A DNA stretch of 64,000 bases from Desulfobaculum sp044987625 (GCF_044987625.1 NZ_JBJDSB010000004.1:186001-250000), one strand, 5' to 3'; counted from the first letter of the stretch, positions 42,612 through 51,316 are shown. Program-made: numbers and translations. Notes: generated from the sequence alone by a model not told the origin.

Positions 42612-42646
42612 ACACCGGCCGGGCATAAAAAATGCCCGGCCGGTGT
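42612..42646 (-). terminator. Terminator-like hairpin after GDP-L-fucose synthase gene
   Basis: ACACCGGCCGGGCAT and ATGCCCGGCCGGTGT, perfect 15-bp stem with an A5 loop, just after the fcl stop. The T-tract beyond it on the minus strand is short (CTTTGAG). Confidence 0.75.
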
Positions 42647-42653
42647 TGGTGTT

Positions 42654-43592
42654 TTACATCCGTCTATCTTCTGTAGACAGGTACCACTGGTAGGTTTCGG
42701 CGAGGCCTTGGCGCAGGGTGCGGGTTGGGGTCCAGCCGAGGGCGGTGAGGCGGGTGGTGTCCAGCAGTTTTTGGGGCGTTCCGTCGGGGCGGGAGGTATC
42801 GAAGGTGATGTCGCCGGAGTAGCCCACGGTGTCGCGGATGCATTCGGCGAGTTCACGGATGGTCATATCCTTGCCGACGCCGACGTTGACGATGTCTTCG
42901 CCGGTGTAGTGTTGCATCAGGTGCAGGCTGGCGTCGGCCATGTCGTCCACGTGCAGGAATTCACGGCGTGGGGAGCCGGAGCCCCAGACGGTGACGCTGG
43001 GCGCGCCGTCGAGTTTGGCCTCGTGAAACTTGCGCAGCAGGGCGGGGACGACGTGGGAGGATTCCAGATCGAAGTTGTCGCCGGGGCCGTAGAGGTTGGT
43101 GGGCATGAGGCTGATGGCGTCAAACCCGTGCTGACGGCGGTAGGCTTGGCACATCTTGATGCCCGCAATCTTGGCGATGGCGTACCACTCATTGGTGGGT
43201 TCCAGTCCGCCGGTGAGGAGGTGTTCTTCCTTCATGGGCTGGGGCGCAAACTTGGGATAGATGCACGAGGAGCCGAGGAACAGGAATTTTGTGACGCCGG
43301 AGCGCCACGCCTCATGAATGATGTTGGTCTGCATGGCGAGGTTGTCGCGGATGAAATCCGCAGGGCGCGAGGCATTGGCAAGGATGCCGCCGACGCGCGC
43401 TGCGGCCATGAAAATGTAGTCCGGCTTGCGCTCTGCCATAAAGTCGCGCACGGCCTGTTGTTCGGTGAGGTCGCAGTCCTTGTGCGTGGCGGTGATGATG
43501 TTCGTAAAACCGGCGCGCTGGAGGCTGCGGACGATGGCGGAGCCGACAAGGCCGCGGTGACCGGCGACGTAGATGCGGGAATCAGGATGCAT
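42654..43592 (-). CDS. fcl: GDP-L-fucose synthase
   Basis: Cytoplasmic SDR enzyme, 312 aa, that converts GDP-4-keto-6-deoxymannose to GDP-L-fucose with NADPH. It has Rossmann 'IYVAGHRGLVGSAIVR', 'AAARVGGILANASRPADF' and 'FLGSSCIYPKFAPQPMKEEH', plus the catalytic Tyr/Lys in 'NEWYAIAKIAGIKMC'. 'MPTNLYGPGDNFDLESSHVV' is also typical for Fcl/WcaG. The ATG at 43592 has only a weak site (GAGACTGAAC). The partner GDP-mannose dehydratase is not in the window. The product feeds surface polysaccharide, linking it with the asnB/glycosyltransferase and the sugar-module genes. Confidence 0.95.
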   Translation of the reverse strand: MHPDSRIYVAGHRGLVGSAIVRSLQRAGFTNIITATHKDCDLTEQQAVRDFMAERKPDYIFMAAARVGGILANASRPADFIRDNLAMQTNIIHEAWRSGVTKFLFLGSSCIYPKFAPQPMKEEHLLTGGLEPTNEWYAIAKIAGIKMCQAYRRQHGFDAISLMPTNLYGPGDNFDLESSHVVPALLRKFHEAKLDGAPSVTVWGSGSPRREFLHVDDMADASLHLMQHYTGEDIVNVGVGKDMTIRELAECIRDTVGYSGDITFDTSRPDGTPQKLLDTTRLTALGWTPTRTLRQGLAETYQWYLSTEDRRM

Positions 43593-43688
43593 GTTCAGTC
43601 TCGTATGGTTGCTGAGAGAAGGCGCACGCAGACGCCGCCGCAGGGTGCTGGGCGGCGCGTTGTGCGTCATGAAATATGTGCGAAAGGC

Positions 43689-43946
43689 TTATTCTATATC
43701 GCCGTTTTCGGCAATCTTCACATCCTCATAGGGCGCGAGGCGTTTGCGGTACCACTCAAGCTTGGCGTGCTCCATGGCGCTGGAGCACATGGCCAGCTTG
43801 GCATAGCTCTCGCCGGTGCGCTCCACAACAAGGGTTGCCAGCTTGTAGATGCAGTAGTTGAGCTCCCCTTCGTTGGTGACGTTGTCTGCCAAGGTGCGCA
43901 GGGCGTCGTCGAAACTGTCGCGTCGGTCCTGAGTAATGTAGGGCAT
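43689..43946 (-). CDS. Small conserved protein, DUF6899-like
   Basis: 85-aa soluble protein: MPYITQDRRDSFDDALRTLA at the start, 'NEGELNYCIYKLATLV' in the middle and 'YRKRLAPYEDVKIAENGDIE' at the end. This pattern (MPYI start, GELNY, PYEDxKIxENGDI end) belongs to a family of small proteins found in bacteria and phages without known function. The start is 8 nt from the YhaN-like gene's stop, so it is the last gene of that three-gene unit. Confidence 0.8.
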   Translation of the reverse strand: MPYITQDRRDSFDDALRTLADNVTNEGELNYCIYKLATLVVERTGESYAKLAMCSSAMEHAKLEWYRKRLAPYEDVKIAENGDIE

Positions 43947-43954
43947 GGCGTCTC

Positions 43955-46900
43955 CTACCGCGGGAGGCGGATGGTGTTGAGAAGGTCCTGTGGCACGGCG
44001 TCTGCGGCGATTTCGCACAGGCGCTCGTGGTGGGTGAAGAAGATGACCTGCGTGCGCCGGGCAAGCTCGGCCAGAACGCCAAGGGTGGCGGCGGAGCGCT
44101 CGTCGTCAAAGTGCACGAGGATGTCGTCCACAACAAAGGGCAGCGGGGCGTTGGCGTCCAGATACCGCTCCAGCGCGGCAAGGCGCAGGCTCAGATAAAG
44201 CTGGTCGCGCGTGCCATCGCTCATGCCGGTGACGGGGACGGTGTCCTCGCCGTTTCGAACGCCCACGATGACGGGCGTGTCGCGCTCGTCAATGTCCTGT
44301 TGCAGACCGCTGAAGGACTCCAGAGTCAGGCGCGAGAACAGTTCGCTGGCGCGGGTGAGGACGGGTGTTTGATGCGCCTTGCGGTAGCGCTCAATGGCGT
44401 GGGCGAGCACGGTGTGGGCGAGGCGCAGGCGGATGTAGCGGTCCACGTCCGTTTGAATGGCGGCAAGGGTCTGCTCGGCAAGTTCGGCGCTGCGGGCCGC
44501 GCGGGAGGTGCCGTCCATGGCCTCGCGGCGGGACTGGAGGCTGCCGATGGCGCGTTCCAATTCGCTACGCTGGGCTTCTGCATCGGCCTTGCGGCGTTCC
44601 TGCTCGGCCAGTTCGGCCGCGGCGGCGTCGGGGTCCGTGGAAAGGACATCCTTAATAAAGGCTTCGGCGTCTTCTCCGCCGCGGAAGGTGCGCAGTTGTT
44701 CTTCGGCCTCGCGCAGTCCGGTTTCGGCGCGGCGGCGGGTACGCGAGCGTTCCTCGGCTTGCGGCAGTTCGTCGGTGCTGGCGACGCCAGCTTCGGCGCG
44801 CAGGGTTTCCAGCACGCCGGCGGCTTCCTGCGCGGCGGCGGTGACGGTGGCGAGTTCGTCGCGCTTGGCGTGAAGCTGGTCCGTGAGGAGGACTGACCGC
44901 TGATTGTTGGCCTCGGCAGTGGCGAGGCGGTCCCCAAGGCGGGGGACGGCGTCCAGCGCGTCGAGGCCGTCAAGGTCTGGCGCAAGGTCGGCGATGGCGG
45001 CTTGGACGTCCCTTGCGTAGGCGTCGTAGTCGGCGGTGATATCTGTGATGCGGCGTTCCGTGCGGGCGCGGGCATCAAGGGTGGTGAAGAGCTTGGTCAG
45101 TGTGCCGGTGATGGTCTCCGCCATGTCGGGCTTGGCGTCGCTGGGCATGGCGAGGGGCGCAAGGGCGCTCTCCCATGCGTCGCGGGCGTCGCGGGCGGCG
45201 GCCTGTGCGTCGGCAAGGGCGGCCTCTGCGTCCTTGGCGGCTCGTTCAAGGCGGCGGAGCTCGGCGTCCGCGTCCTCGCGGGTGCGGCGCGCGGCCTCGG
45301 CGGCGCGGACTACGTCATCACCGGCGGCAACAGCGTGCTGGAGCTTGGTGTCCGGCGGCAGGTCGGTGCCAAGGTCGCGCAGACAGGCGAGGATATCGTC
45401 GCGACAGGCGCAGACGGTGCTGGCAATGCTTTCCGTAATGCCGCGCTGATCGCGGATTTCTGCGGCGTCCACAGTGCGCAGGGTGGTCAGGTCCTTGAGC
45501 CAACTGAGCATGCCTTCGGGGTCGTGCGGGGTGATGCCTGCAGGTTTCCACAGGGCGGTCCAGTTGTCCTCCAATGTTGCGCGCTGCTCGCTGAGGGCGG
45601 CGGATTCCGTCTCAAGGCGGGCGATGTCGGCTTCAAGGCGGGCACTCTCTTGGCGCGCGGCGTCGGTGCGGGTGACGCGCTTTGCGTCGCGGAACAGGGC
45701 GTCGGCGGCGTTGTCGGCTTCGCTCATGGCGGACTGGAACGCGTCGGCGAGGGCGTCCGGCGTGGGGTAGCTGTCGCGGAAAGTTTCGTCCCCGGCGGTC
45801 CACGCCTGCCGGACAAGCTGCCATGCCCCGTCGCGGTGCTGGCGCAGGGCGGTGAGGGTGTCGCGGCTTGGGACCTCGCCACCGGAGCGCAACTGGTCCA
45901 GCTCGGCCTGCCTGTCGCGCAGGGCGGCGCGGGCTTGGTCGAGGGCGGTGTGCGTGGCGGCCTCACGGTCCTTTTGGGCGCGGAATTCCTTCTCCATATT
46001 GCGGACGGTTTCCACTGGTGGCACGGGCAGTTGCTCGGCGGTATCCAGTGTGGCGTCCGGCAAGTCCATACGGCTCAGGGCACTGGAGGCCTTTTCTTGA
46101 AGGGCGCTCAGGCGTGTGCAGGCGTCGGTGTACTGCTTGCGTAGATCGCCGTGGGCGCGGGTTTGCTCCAGAATATTGGCAAGGGCCGTGACGTCGGCAG
46201 GCTGGGGCAGTGCGCCGAGGGTCTCGCGCTGGTGGGCGAGGGCCTGCCGGGCCTGTGCGTGGGCGCGGCTGGCGCGGTCCTCGCGGTCCTGCATGAGGGT
46301 CAGCTGTTTGGCGGCGTGTGTGATGGCCGCCATCTGGTGGTCCGACAGGCGGATGGTTTCGGCGTCCGCAAGGGTGAGGTCCGGGCGCAGGTCGTGGAGC
46401 AGACGCTCCGCCTGTTCCGCGTGCTCGCGGCTTTCGCGGGTGAGGGCGGTGCGGTCGGTCAGGGCTTTGCGGTGGGTTTCCTCCGTGCGGGTCAGGCTTT
46501 CGATGCGCGACTTGGCGTGGAGGAGGGCCTGCGGAATATCAAGGGCGGCAATGTCGGCCTCAAGGGCGTCGATGGCCTTGGTGAGGTCTGCCGTGCGGCT
46601 GTCCGCGCTCTTGAGCGCGGCAAGGGCGTCGTGACGACGGGTGGGAAAATCATCTGGCAGCAGCGGCGCGTCGGCCACGTCGGTAAGTTCGTCACGCAGG
46701 GAGTGCTGGCGGCTGACAACGGGGCGCGCGTCCCCGAGGCGCTGGAGGCGGCTCATGGCGCGGGTGAGGTCGCCAATGGTCTGCTGCAGGGCGTCACGCC
46801 GCTTTTCGTGGGCGGTGAGTTCCTGCTCCAGCTCCGTATATTCTTCGGGGGTGGTGGCGGCGTCGCGTTCGTCTTGGCGGTGCTGCTTCAGGTTTGCGAG

Positions 46901-47455
46901 GGCGCTGTTGATGCGCGGGTTGCTGCCGCGGGCCTTGAACAGGGCGTCTTGCTCCGCGCCAAGGGCGCTGAGGGTGTCGCGCAGATGGGCGATGCCGGAG
47001 CCTGCGGCAAAGAGGCTTTCGCCAAGGCTGCCGCCCGCGCTGAGGATGTCGCGCCCGCCTTGGGCGAGGGTCTCGTGGCTGATGCCAAAGAGTGCCTCGA
47101 ACATGTCGCGGTCCACGCCGGAGAGCAGGCGCGCGAGGACGGCCTCGTCCATGGGCGCGCCGCTGTCGTCCTGCAGGGTGTTTTTGCGGCCCTTGCGGCG
47201 GGTGAGGCGGATGCTTTCGCCCGAGCCGTTCATAAGCTCCGCGCCGATGCGCAGGGCTTTGTTGGGATGCAGAAAATTGTCCTGCGTGGCGTGGGGGATG
47301 CCGTAGAAGAGGTTCGTCACCGCGCGCAGGGCGGAGCTTTTGCCAGCTTCGTTGGGGCCGAACACCACGTGCAGGCCGCCGGTCTGGGCGGGAAAGTCCA
47401 GTGTGGCGTCGGTGAAGGGACCGTAGGCGGCAAGGTGCAGGGCGCGAAGCAGCAT
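43955..47455 (-). CDS. YhaN-like SMC/Rad50-type ATPase
   Basis: 1166-aa coiled-coil ATPase, related to SbcC/Rad50 and to Bacillus YhaN. The N-terminal part has a Walker A in 'HVVFGPNEAGKSSALRA' (near residue 33) and 'HATQDNFLHPNKALRIG'. A very long coiled-coil centre rich in Arg, Glu and Ala follows. The C-terminal end holds the ABC signature-like 'GMSDGTRDQLYLSLRLAAL', Walker B 'LPFVVDDILVHFDDERS' and the switch 'VIFFTHHERLCEIA'. It pairs with the nuclease gene upstream through a TAATG junction, so the two form a nuclease-ATPase complex for DNA ends or damaged structures. Exact substrate unknown. Confidence 0.92.
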   Translation of the reverse strand: MLLRALHLAAYGPFTDATLDFPAQTGGLHVVFGPNEAGKSSALRAVTNLFYGIPHATQDNFLHPNKALRIGAELMNGSGESIRLTRRKGRKNTLQDDSGAPMDEAVLARLLSGVDRDMFEALFGISHETLAQGGRDILSAGGSLGESLFAAGSGIAHLRDTLSALGAEQDALFKARGSNPRINSALANLKQHRQDERDAATTPEEYTELEQELTAHEKRRDALQQTIGDLTRAMSRLQRLGDARPVVSRQHSLRDELTDVADAPLLPDDFPTRRHDALAALKSADSRTADLTKAIDALEADIAALDIPQALLHAKSRIESLTRTEETHRKALTDRTALTRESREHAEQAERLLHDLRPDLTLADAETIRLSDHQMAAITHAAKQLTLMQDREDRASRAHAQARQALAHQRETLGALPQPADVTALANILEQTRAHGDLRKQYTDACTRLSALQEKASSALSRMDLPDATLDTAEQLPVPPVETVRNMEKEFRAQKDREAATHTALDQARAALRDRQAELDQLRSGGEVPSRDTLTALRQHRDGAWQLVRQAWTAGDETFRDSYPTPDALADAFQSAMSEADNAADALFRDAKRVTRTDAARQESARLEADIARLETESAALSEQRATLEDNWTALWKPAGITPHDPEGMLSWLKDLTTLRTVDAAEIRDQRGITESIASTVCACRDDILACLRDLGTDLPPDTKLQHAVAAGDDVVRAAEAARRTREDADAELRRLERAAKDAEAALADAQAAARDARDAWESALAPLAMPSDAKPDMAETITGTLTKLFTTLDARARTERRITDITADYDAYARDVQAAIADLAPDLDGLDALDAVPRLGDRLATAEANNQRSVLLTDQLHAKRDELATVTAAAQEAAGVLETLRAEAGVASTDELPQAEERSRTRRRAETGLREAEEQLRTFRGGEDAEAFIKDVLSTDPDAAAAELAEQERRKADAEAQRSELERAIGSLQSRREAMDGTSRAARSAELAEQTLAAIQTDVDRYIRLRLAHTVLAHAIERYRKAHQTPVLTRASELFSRLTLESFSGLQQDIDERDTPVIVGVRNGEDTVPVTGMSDGTRDQLYLSLRLAALERYLDANAPLPFVVDDILVHFDDERSAATLGVLAELARRTQVIFFTHHERLCEIAADAVPQDLLNTIRLPR

Positions 47456-48720
47456 TAGGACGCCTCCCCGGCCCCGCTGATGCGCGGCAGCACAAGTTCG
47501 CGCACGTCGCGTAGGAGCGCGGCGCGCTGGGCGGGGTCGTCAAGGTCCGGCAGGGTGATATCCGCTGCGCCGTTGCGGGAAAGGGCGGCGCGCAGGTCCT
47601 TGAAGTCGACGCCCAGTTCGGCAAAGGCTTCGCCGCTCACTTCCAGCTCATCCAAAAAGCGCACAAGGTCGCCTTGTGGGGTGTCGGAATCGCGCAGGGC
47701 GTCGATGTCGATGGGGGTGGTGGTCTCGTCGATGACCTTTTCCACCCATGCGGAGCCGCCGCTGGCATCCGTTGCCGCCGTGCGGAGCAGGCTTTGCGCG
47801 GCTTCGGGGTCGGCGGCAAGGGCGCTGTGGGCCGGGCAGGCGCCGGAAAGCTGAATGCGCATGGCGAGGGGGCGGCCCTCGGCCTCGGCAAGGTGGCGCT
47901 CCATGGCGGCAAGGAAGCGGTCGCAGATGGCGGCGGTGTCCGGCGTATCCGTGGCGTCCACGGCTACGCGGGCAAAGCGCATGACGTCCAGCGGCATGAA
48001 GCGGTAGGCGGTGTGGCCGGTTTCGTCCACATCCACACGCACGCAGCCCTTGGGGCCGGTTTCGCGGATATTGCGGCCCTGAAGCACGCCGCTGTAGATG
48101 ACGGGCGGCGTCTCCACCAGCACCTTGTGGTCATGTACGTGGCCGAGTGCCCAGTAGTCGTAGCCGTGGGCGGCAAGGTCCGTCTGCGAGCAGGGGGCGT
48201 AGTTGGCGTGGCCGTCTACGCCCGCCACCGCCGTATGCAACAGGCCAATATTATACAGCCCCGGAACGGGGGGAGGATAGCTTGCGGCTAGGTTCTCCGT
48301 CACTGTGGCCCCGGCAAAACTCTGGCCGTGTACGGCAACGCCGATGTCGTCAAAGCGCACGGTCTCGGGCCGGTTGGCGCTGAGGATGTGCACGTTGGCG
48401 GGTAGCGTGAGGGAGCGCGTCATTTTATTCTGGGCGTCGTGGTTGCCCCGGATGAGCACAACATGGGTCCCGGCCTCGCGCAGGCGCGTCATTTGGCTGG
48501 CGAAGAACAGTCCGGTCTGAAAGTCCTTCCAGTCGCCGTCGTAGACGTCTCCGGCAAGGACGAGGAGAGGGATATTTTCGTCGATGATGGTGTCCACGAG
48601 GGACGTCAGCGCGCGCCGCGATGCGCCGCGGACGTCGTCCACGGGCGCGCCGTCGTAGCGTTCAAGGCCTTTGAGCGGACTATCAAGATGGATGTCCGCG
48701 GCATGGATAAACGTGAGCAT
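47455..48720 (-). CDS. YhaO/SbcD-like metallophosphoesterase (DNA exonuclease)
   Basis: 421-aa calcineurin-fold nuclease subunit. The catalytic motifs are in order: 'FIHAADIHLDSPLKGL', 'LLVLAGDVYDGDWKDF', 'VVLIRGNHDAQNKMTR', 'VDGHANYAPCSQTDL' and 'YWALGHVHDHKVL', which give the two-metal site of SbcD/Mre11-type enzymes. The capping C-terminal domain is longer than in SbcD and is like YhaO. Its stop overlaps the start of the ATPase gene by one base (TAATG). It is the first gene of the operon; about 180-300 nt upstream lies a structured element with a T-run. Confidence 0.93.
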   Translation of the reverse strand: MLTFIHAADIHLDSPLKGLERYDGAPVDDVRGASRRALTSLVDTIIDENIPLLVLAGDVYDGDWKDFQTGLFFASQMTRLREAGTHVVLIRGNHDAQNKMTRSLTLPANVHILSANRPETVRFDDIGVAVHGQSFAGATVTENLAASYPPPVPGLYNIGLLHTAVAGVDGHANYAPCSQTDLAAHGYDYWALGHVHDHKVLVETPPVIYSGVLQGRNIRETGPKGCVRVDVDETGHTAYRFMPLDVMRFARVAVDATDTPDTAAICDRFLAAMERHLAEAEGRPLAMRIQLSGACPAHSALAADPEAAQSLLRTAATDASGGSAWVEKVIDETTTPIDIDALRDSDTPQGDLVRFLDELEVSGEAFAELGVDFKDLRAALSRNGAADITLPDLDDPAQRAALLRDVRELVLPRISGAGEAS

Positions 48721-48900
48721 ATGGTGTGTGTGGTCCCGCTTTGTGTGATGTCGTTGTCGTCAGGTCGTTAGGTACACGAAATCGGGAGGGGAATCCACAG
48801 GGGCGGACAGGCTGGGTGCGCTGCGCGGGGGACTGCCGCGATGGGCGGCAGGGCGGCGCCACAGTGGGCGGAAACGTCGCGGAAAAAGGAGGGAAAAGGG

Positions 48901-49000
48901 CAAAAAAAGAACCCGCCAGATGCGCTGTATCGGTTATCCGACAGACTCCCGGGCCAGTCACTGGCTGTCAGCCCTTGGGAATAGTCATGCGCGGCAGGTT
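48901..49000 (-). ncRNA. Candidate structured RNA or leader element upstream of the YhaO/YhaN operon
   Basis: Read on the minus strand, AACCTGCC (49000-48993) pairs with GGCGGGTT (48917-48910) with one G-U pair. Inside are GACAG/CTGTC, CCAGT/ACTGG and CGG/CCG (ATAA loop) helices. A run of seven T follows immediately (48908-48902). Long-range pairing plus U-tract suggests a folded RNA ended by its own terminator, either a small RNA or an attenuator for the nuclease operon 180 nt downstream. A further hairpin, GGGCGT/ACGCCC (49010-49027), precedes it. I do not recognise the class; it is not a tRNA or a standard SRP RNA. Confidence 0.45.
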
Positions 49001-49072
49001 CCCTGCAGGGGCGTCTCTACACGCCCGGTATGGAGCTGGGGCTCTTGTCGCACATTACCTCCTGTTAAAGTG

Positions 49073-49089
49073 ACACACATGCTGTGTGT
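49073..49089. repeat. Short inverted repeat
   Basis: ACACACA / TGTGTGT, 7-bp arms with a TGC loop, upstream of the candidate RNA; it could be part of its promoter or operator. Confidence 0.35.
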
Positions 49090-49278
49090 ATCGGATCAGG
49101 ACAATTCCTGTTGACTCAACTGTAAAACGTGTGGCGCGTATGTCAAGGCTTTTTGAAGTGCGAAATGTGTGTTTTGCAGTGCCGGTGTCGTGGCGCAAGA
49201 GTGTTGTGCAGTTCTTGCAGCGTGTTGTGGCATGGTTGTGCAGGCAATGAGTTTTTCCACTTTTTTGGGAGAAAAATG

Positions 49279-49316
49279 AAAAGCCGCCAGTGCCCGAGAT
49301 TTTGGGCGCTGGCGGC
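49279..49316 (-). terminator. Terminator of the metal permease gene
   Basis: GCCGCCAGTGCCC and GGGCGCTGGCGGC form a 13-bp stem (one mismatch), with an 8-nt loop; on the minus strand TTTTCATTTTT follows. Confidence 0.85.
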
Positions 49317-49334
49317 GTGGTTTTTGGTGGGCGG

Positions 49335-50438
49335 TTAGTGGCAGCAGTCGCTGGCGTGGTTGTGCGCGTGGTCATGGGCGTGGGTGGCCCGGCTCTGCCG
49401 CTTGCTGAGGAGAACCAGCACAACGAGGGCGATGGCGCAGACCATGGTGAAGGGGGTGACGGATTCCACTTCCGCGCGGTTCATCCATGCGGAGATGTCC
49501 GTGCCGAGGGCGGCGTAGAGGCGGTTGGTGAGCCAGCCAAGGCCAAGGGCGCACAGGGCGATGGCGCCGATGTAGACCGCCACGGCCTTGCGCCCAAGGA
49601 TGCGCGCCACAACGGCGATGGTGGCCGTGTTGGTGGCGGGACCCGCCAGTAGGAAGACCAGCGCCGCGCCCGGGGACAGTCCCTTCAGCGCCATGGACGC
49701 CGCAATGGGCGTGGAGGAGGTGGCGCAGACGTACAGCGGCACGCCCACAACCATCATGATGACGAGGGAGGCAAATTCGCCGCCGAGGTAGTCTTCAAAG
49801 AATCCGGCGGGCACCAGCGCGCCGATGAACCCGGCGGCCAGAACGCCAATGAGCAGCCACATGCCGATGTCAGAGAGCATCTCGCCAAAGGCGTAGCGCA
49901 GGGCGTCCTTGAGGCGGGTGAGAAACGGGGGCTTGTGGGCGCTGGCGGAGCCGGTTTCGCAGCATCCGCCGCCGCAACCGCAGGAGGAGGCCATGGGCAG
50001 CTCCGCCCCGCGGGAGGCTTCCGGCTCGTCGGGCAGGATGTTTACCAGCAGGCCCGCTACTGTGGCGGTGATGAAGGCGGCTAGCGGGCGCAGAACCGTC
50101 ATAATGGGATCAAGCAGTGCCCACGTGACGGCGATGGAATCCGCCCCGGTCTCGGGTGTGGAGATAAGAAAAGACGTGGTCGCCCCGCGGCTGGCGCCCT
50201 GTTTGCGCAGGCCGGCCGCCGTGGGGATGACGCCGCAGGAGCACAGCGGCAGGGGAATGCCAAGGAGCGCGGCCTTGAACACGGACCCGGACGACGAGCG
50301 CCCAAGATGCCGCGCGACAAAGTCGTCGGGCACCAAGGCCTTGACGAGGGCGGATACAAGAAAGCCGAACAGCACAAAGGGCGCGGCTTCGTTGAGGACA
50401 ATCCACGTTTCGCTGGCGAATGTGGCGAGAAAATTCAT
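49335..50438 (-). CDS. SO_0444-type (DUF318/ArsP-like) metal efflux permease
   Basis: 367-aa inner-membrane permease with about eight to ten helices in two halves. Each half has a family motif: 'GIPLPLCSCGVIPTAAGL' and 'VGVPLYVCATSSTPIAASM'. Between the halves is a Cys-rich loop ('SSCGCGGGCCE'), and the C-terminus is His/Cys-rich ('HAHDHAHNHASDCCH'), both suited to binding soft metal ions. Members are annotated as Cu/Zn efflux or organoarsenical permeases. Downstream of an ArsR/SmtB regulator on the same strand (77 nt), with AGGAGACGAT before the ATG. Which metal is exported is not shown. Confidence 0.9.
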   Translation of the reverse strand: MNFLATFASETWIVLNEAAPFVLFGFLVSALVKALVPDDFVARHLGRSSSGSVFKAALLGIPLPLCSCGVIPTAAGLRKQGASRGATTSFLISTPETGADSIAVTWALLDPIMTVLRPLAAFITATVAGLLVNILPDEPEASRGAELPMASSCGCGGGCCETGSASAHKPPFLTRLKDALRYAFGEMLSDIGMWLLIGVLAAGFIGALVPAGFFEDYLGGEFASLVIMMVVGVPLYVCATSSTPIAASMALKGLSPGAALVFLLAGPATNTATIAVVARILGRKAVAVYIGAIALCALGLGWLTNRLYAALGTDISAWMNRAEVESVTPFTMVCAIALVVLVLLSKRQSRATHAHDHAHNHASDCCH

Positions 50439-50515
50439 ATCGTCTCCTGTATGCCGGGGCCAATGTGGGCGACCCGGCAGGGCGTTGGAGTGTGGCGCGA
50501 TGTGGCCGGGCCGGG

Positions 50516-50881
50516 TTAGGTGGCGCTGCGGTCCTCAAGCACGTGGGCAAGGCCCTGTCCCATGAGCAGGCGCACATGGTCGTCATCAAGGGCGTAAAAG
50601 ACGGATTTGCCGACCTTGCGGTTTCGCACCAGTTTGGCCTGCCGCAGCAGACGCAGCTGGTGGGAGACGGCGGACGAGGACATGGAGAGCAGCGCGGCAA
50701 TATCGCAGACGCACAGCTCCTCAACGGAAAGGGCATGCAGGATGCGCACGCGCGTTGGGTCGCCAAGCACCTTAAAGATGTCGGCCAGCCCGGTAACGGT
50801 GGAGTCGTCCAGCATCCGCTGGCCAACGCGGGCGATGGCGTCGTCGTGTTCGCAGTGCACTTCGCAGGTGGTGGGTGTCAT
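50516..50881 (-). CDS. ArsR/SmtB-family metal-responsive repressor (CadC-like)
   Basis: 121-aa winged-helix repressor. It carries possible metal ligands at both known sites: N-terminal 'CEVHCEHDD' and the alpha3 'ELCVCDIA' (as in CadC/ArsR), and the C-terminal alpha5 'DDDHVRLLMGQGLAHV' (as in SmtB). The winged helix is 'MSSSAVSHQLRLLRQAKLV' with wing 'RNRKVGKSVFYALDD'. The set of Cys residues favours Cd, Pb, Zn or As(III). It controls the permease gene just downstream; a 5-bp inverted repeat lies upstream of its start. Confidence 0.94.
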   Translation of the reverse strand: MTPTTCEVHCEHDDAIARVGQRMLDDSTVTGLADIFKVLGDPTRVRILHALSVEELCVCDIAALLSMSSSAVSHQLRLLRQAKLVRNRKVGKSVFYALDDDHVRLLMGQGLAHVLEDRSAT

Positions 50882-50889
50882 ATGGTCTC

Positions 50890-50935
50890 CTGAATATGTG
50901 AGCAGTTGTTCATATGTTTAACTGTTCAATAATGA
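50890..50935. promoter_or_regulatory. Probable ArsR/SmtB operator-promoter region
   Basis: ATATG and CATAT face each other 12 bp apart (50894-50898, 50911-50915), and TGAACA occurs twice on the minus strand (about 50927-50922 and 50912-50907). This A+T-rich imperfect repeat, starting 13 nt before the repressor ATG, looks like ArsR/SmtB 12-2-12-type sites. Confidence 0.5.
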
Positions 50936-51287
50936 CCACAGCGCGCGCCGTCAACCCCGGCGTGGGGGGATTGGGCGCGGTGGCGAAGAAGTCATTGAAA
51001 GCAATGGAGGATTTTTTTGACGGCAACGTGTGGAGTGAGGGGGGAGGGGCGACGCCGCAGGAAAGGGCGACACAGAGGCAGGCGACAAAGTGGCGGGGAG
51101 CTGGCATGAGGCGCCAGCCTTGAGGGATGGCGTCGACGGCGAGGGGGCGCATCGCCGGGGCACGGGCAGGTGCTGCGGTGGTTTGTGCGGTGGCGGGCGC
51201 AGACTGAACAGGATGCGCGCACTGATACGGAGAAAGGCGAAGGCGGCCGCTATTGCCTGCGGCGGCCTGCCGCCTTACTCCGGCACG
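50936..51287. other. Non-coding region between the ArsR regulator and the DHS-like gene
   Basis: About 350 bp. Minus-strand frames exist but none has a credible start and domain. No repeat of note apart from the flanking terminator. Confidence 0.4.
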
Positions 51288-51316
51288 CAAAACGGCCCGG
51301 CAGAGGCCGGGCCGTG
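51288..51316 (-). terminator. Terminator of the deoxyhypusine-synthase-like gene
   Basis: ACGGCCCGGC and GCCGGGCCGT form a 10-bp stem with an AGAG loop; TTTT follows on the minus strand. It lies 10 nt after the stop codon. Confidence 0.85.

Noticed and set aside
48901..49000. tRNA or SRP RNA in the structured region
   Set aside because: No anticodon/T-arm layout or CCA-compatible acceptor, and none of the conserved SRP apical loop.
50910..51290. 126-aa minus-strand frame with a signal-like stretch
   Set aside because: No ribosome site, no domain, and it runs into the ArsR operator; likely chance.
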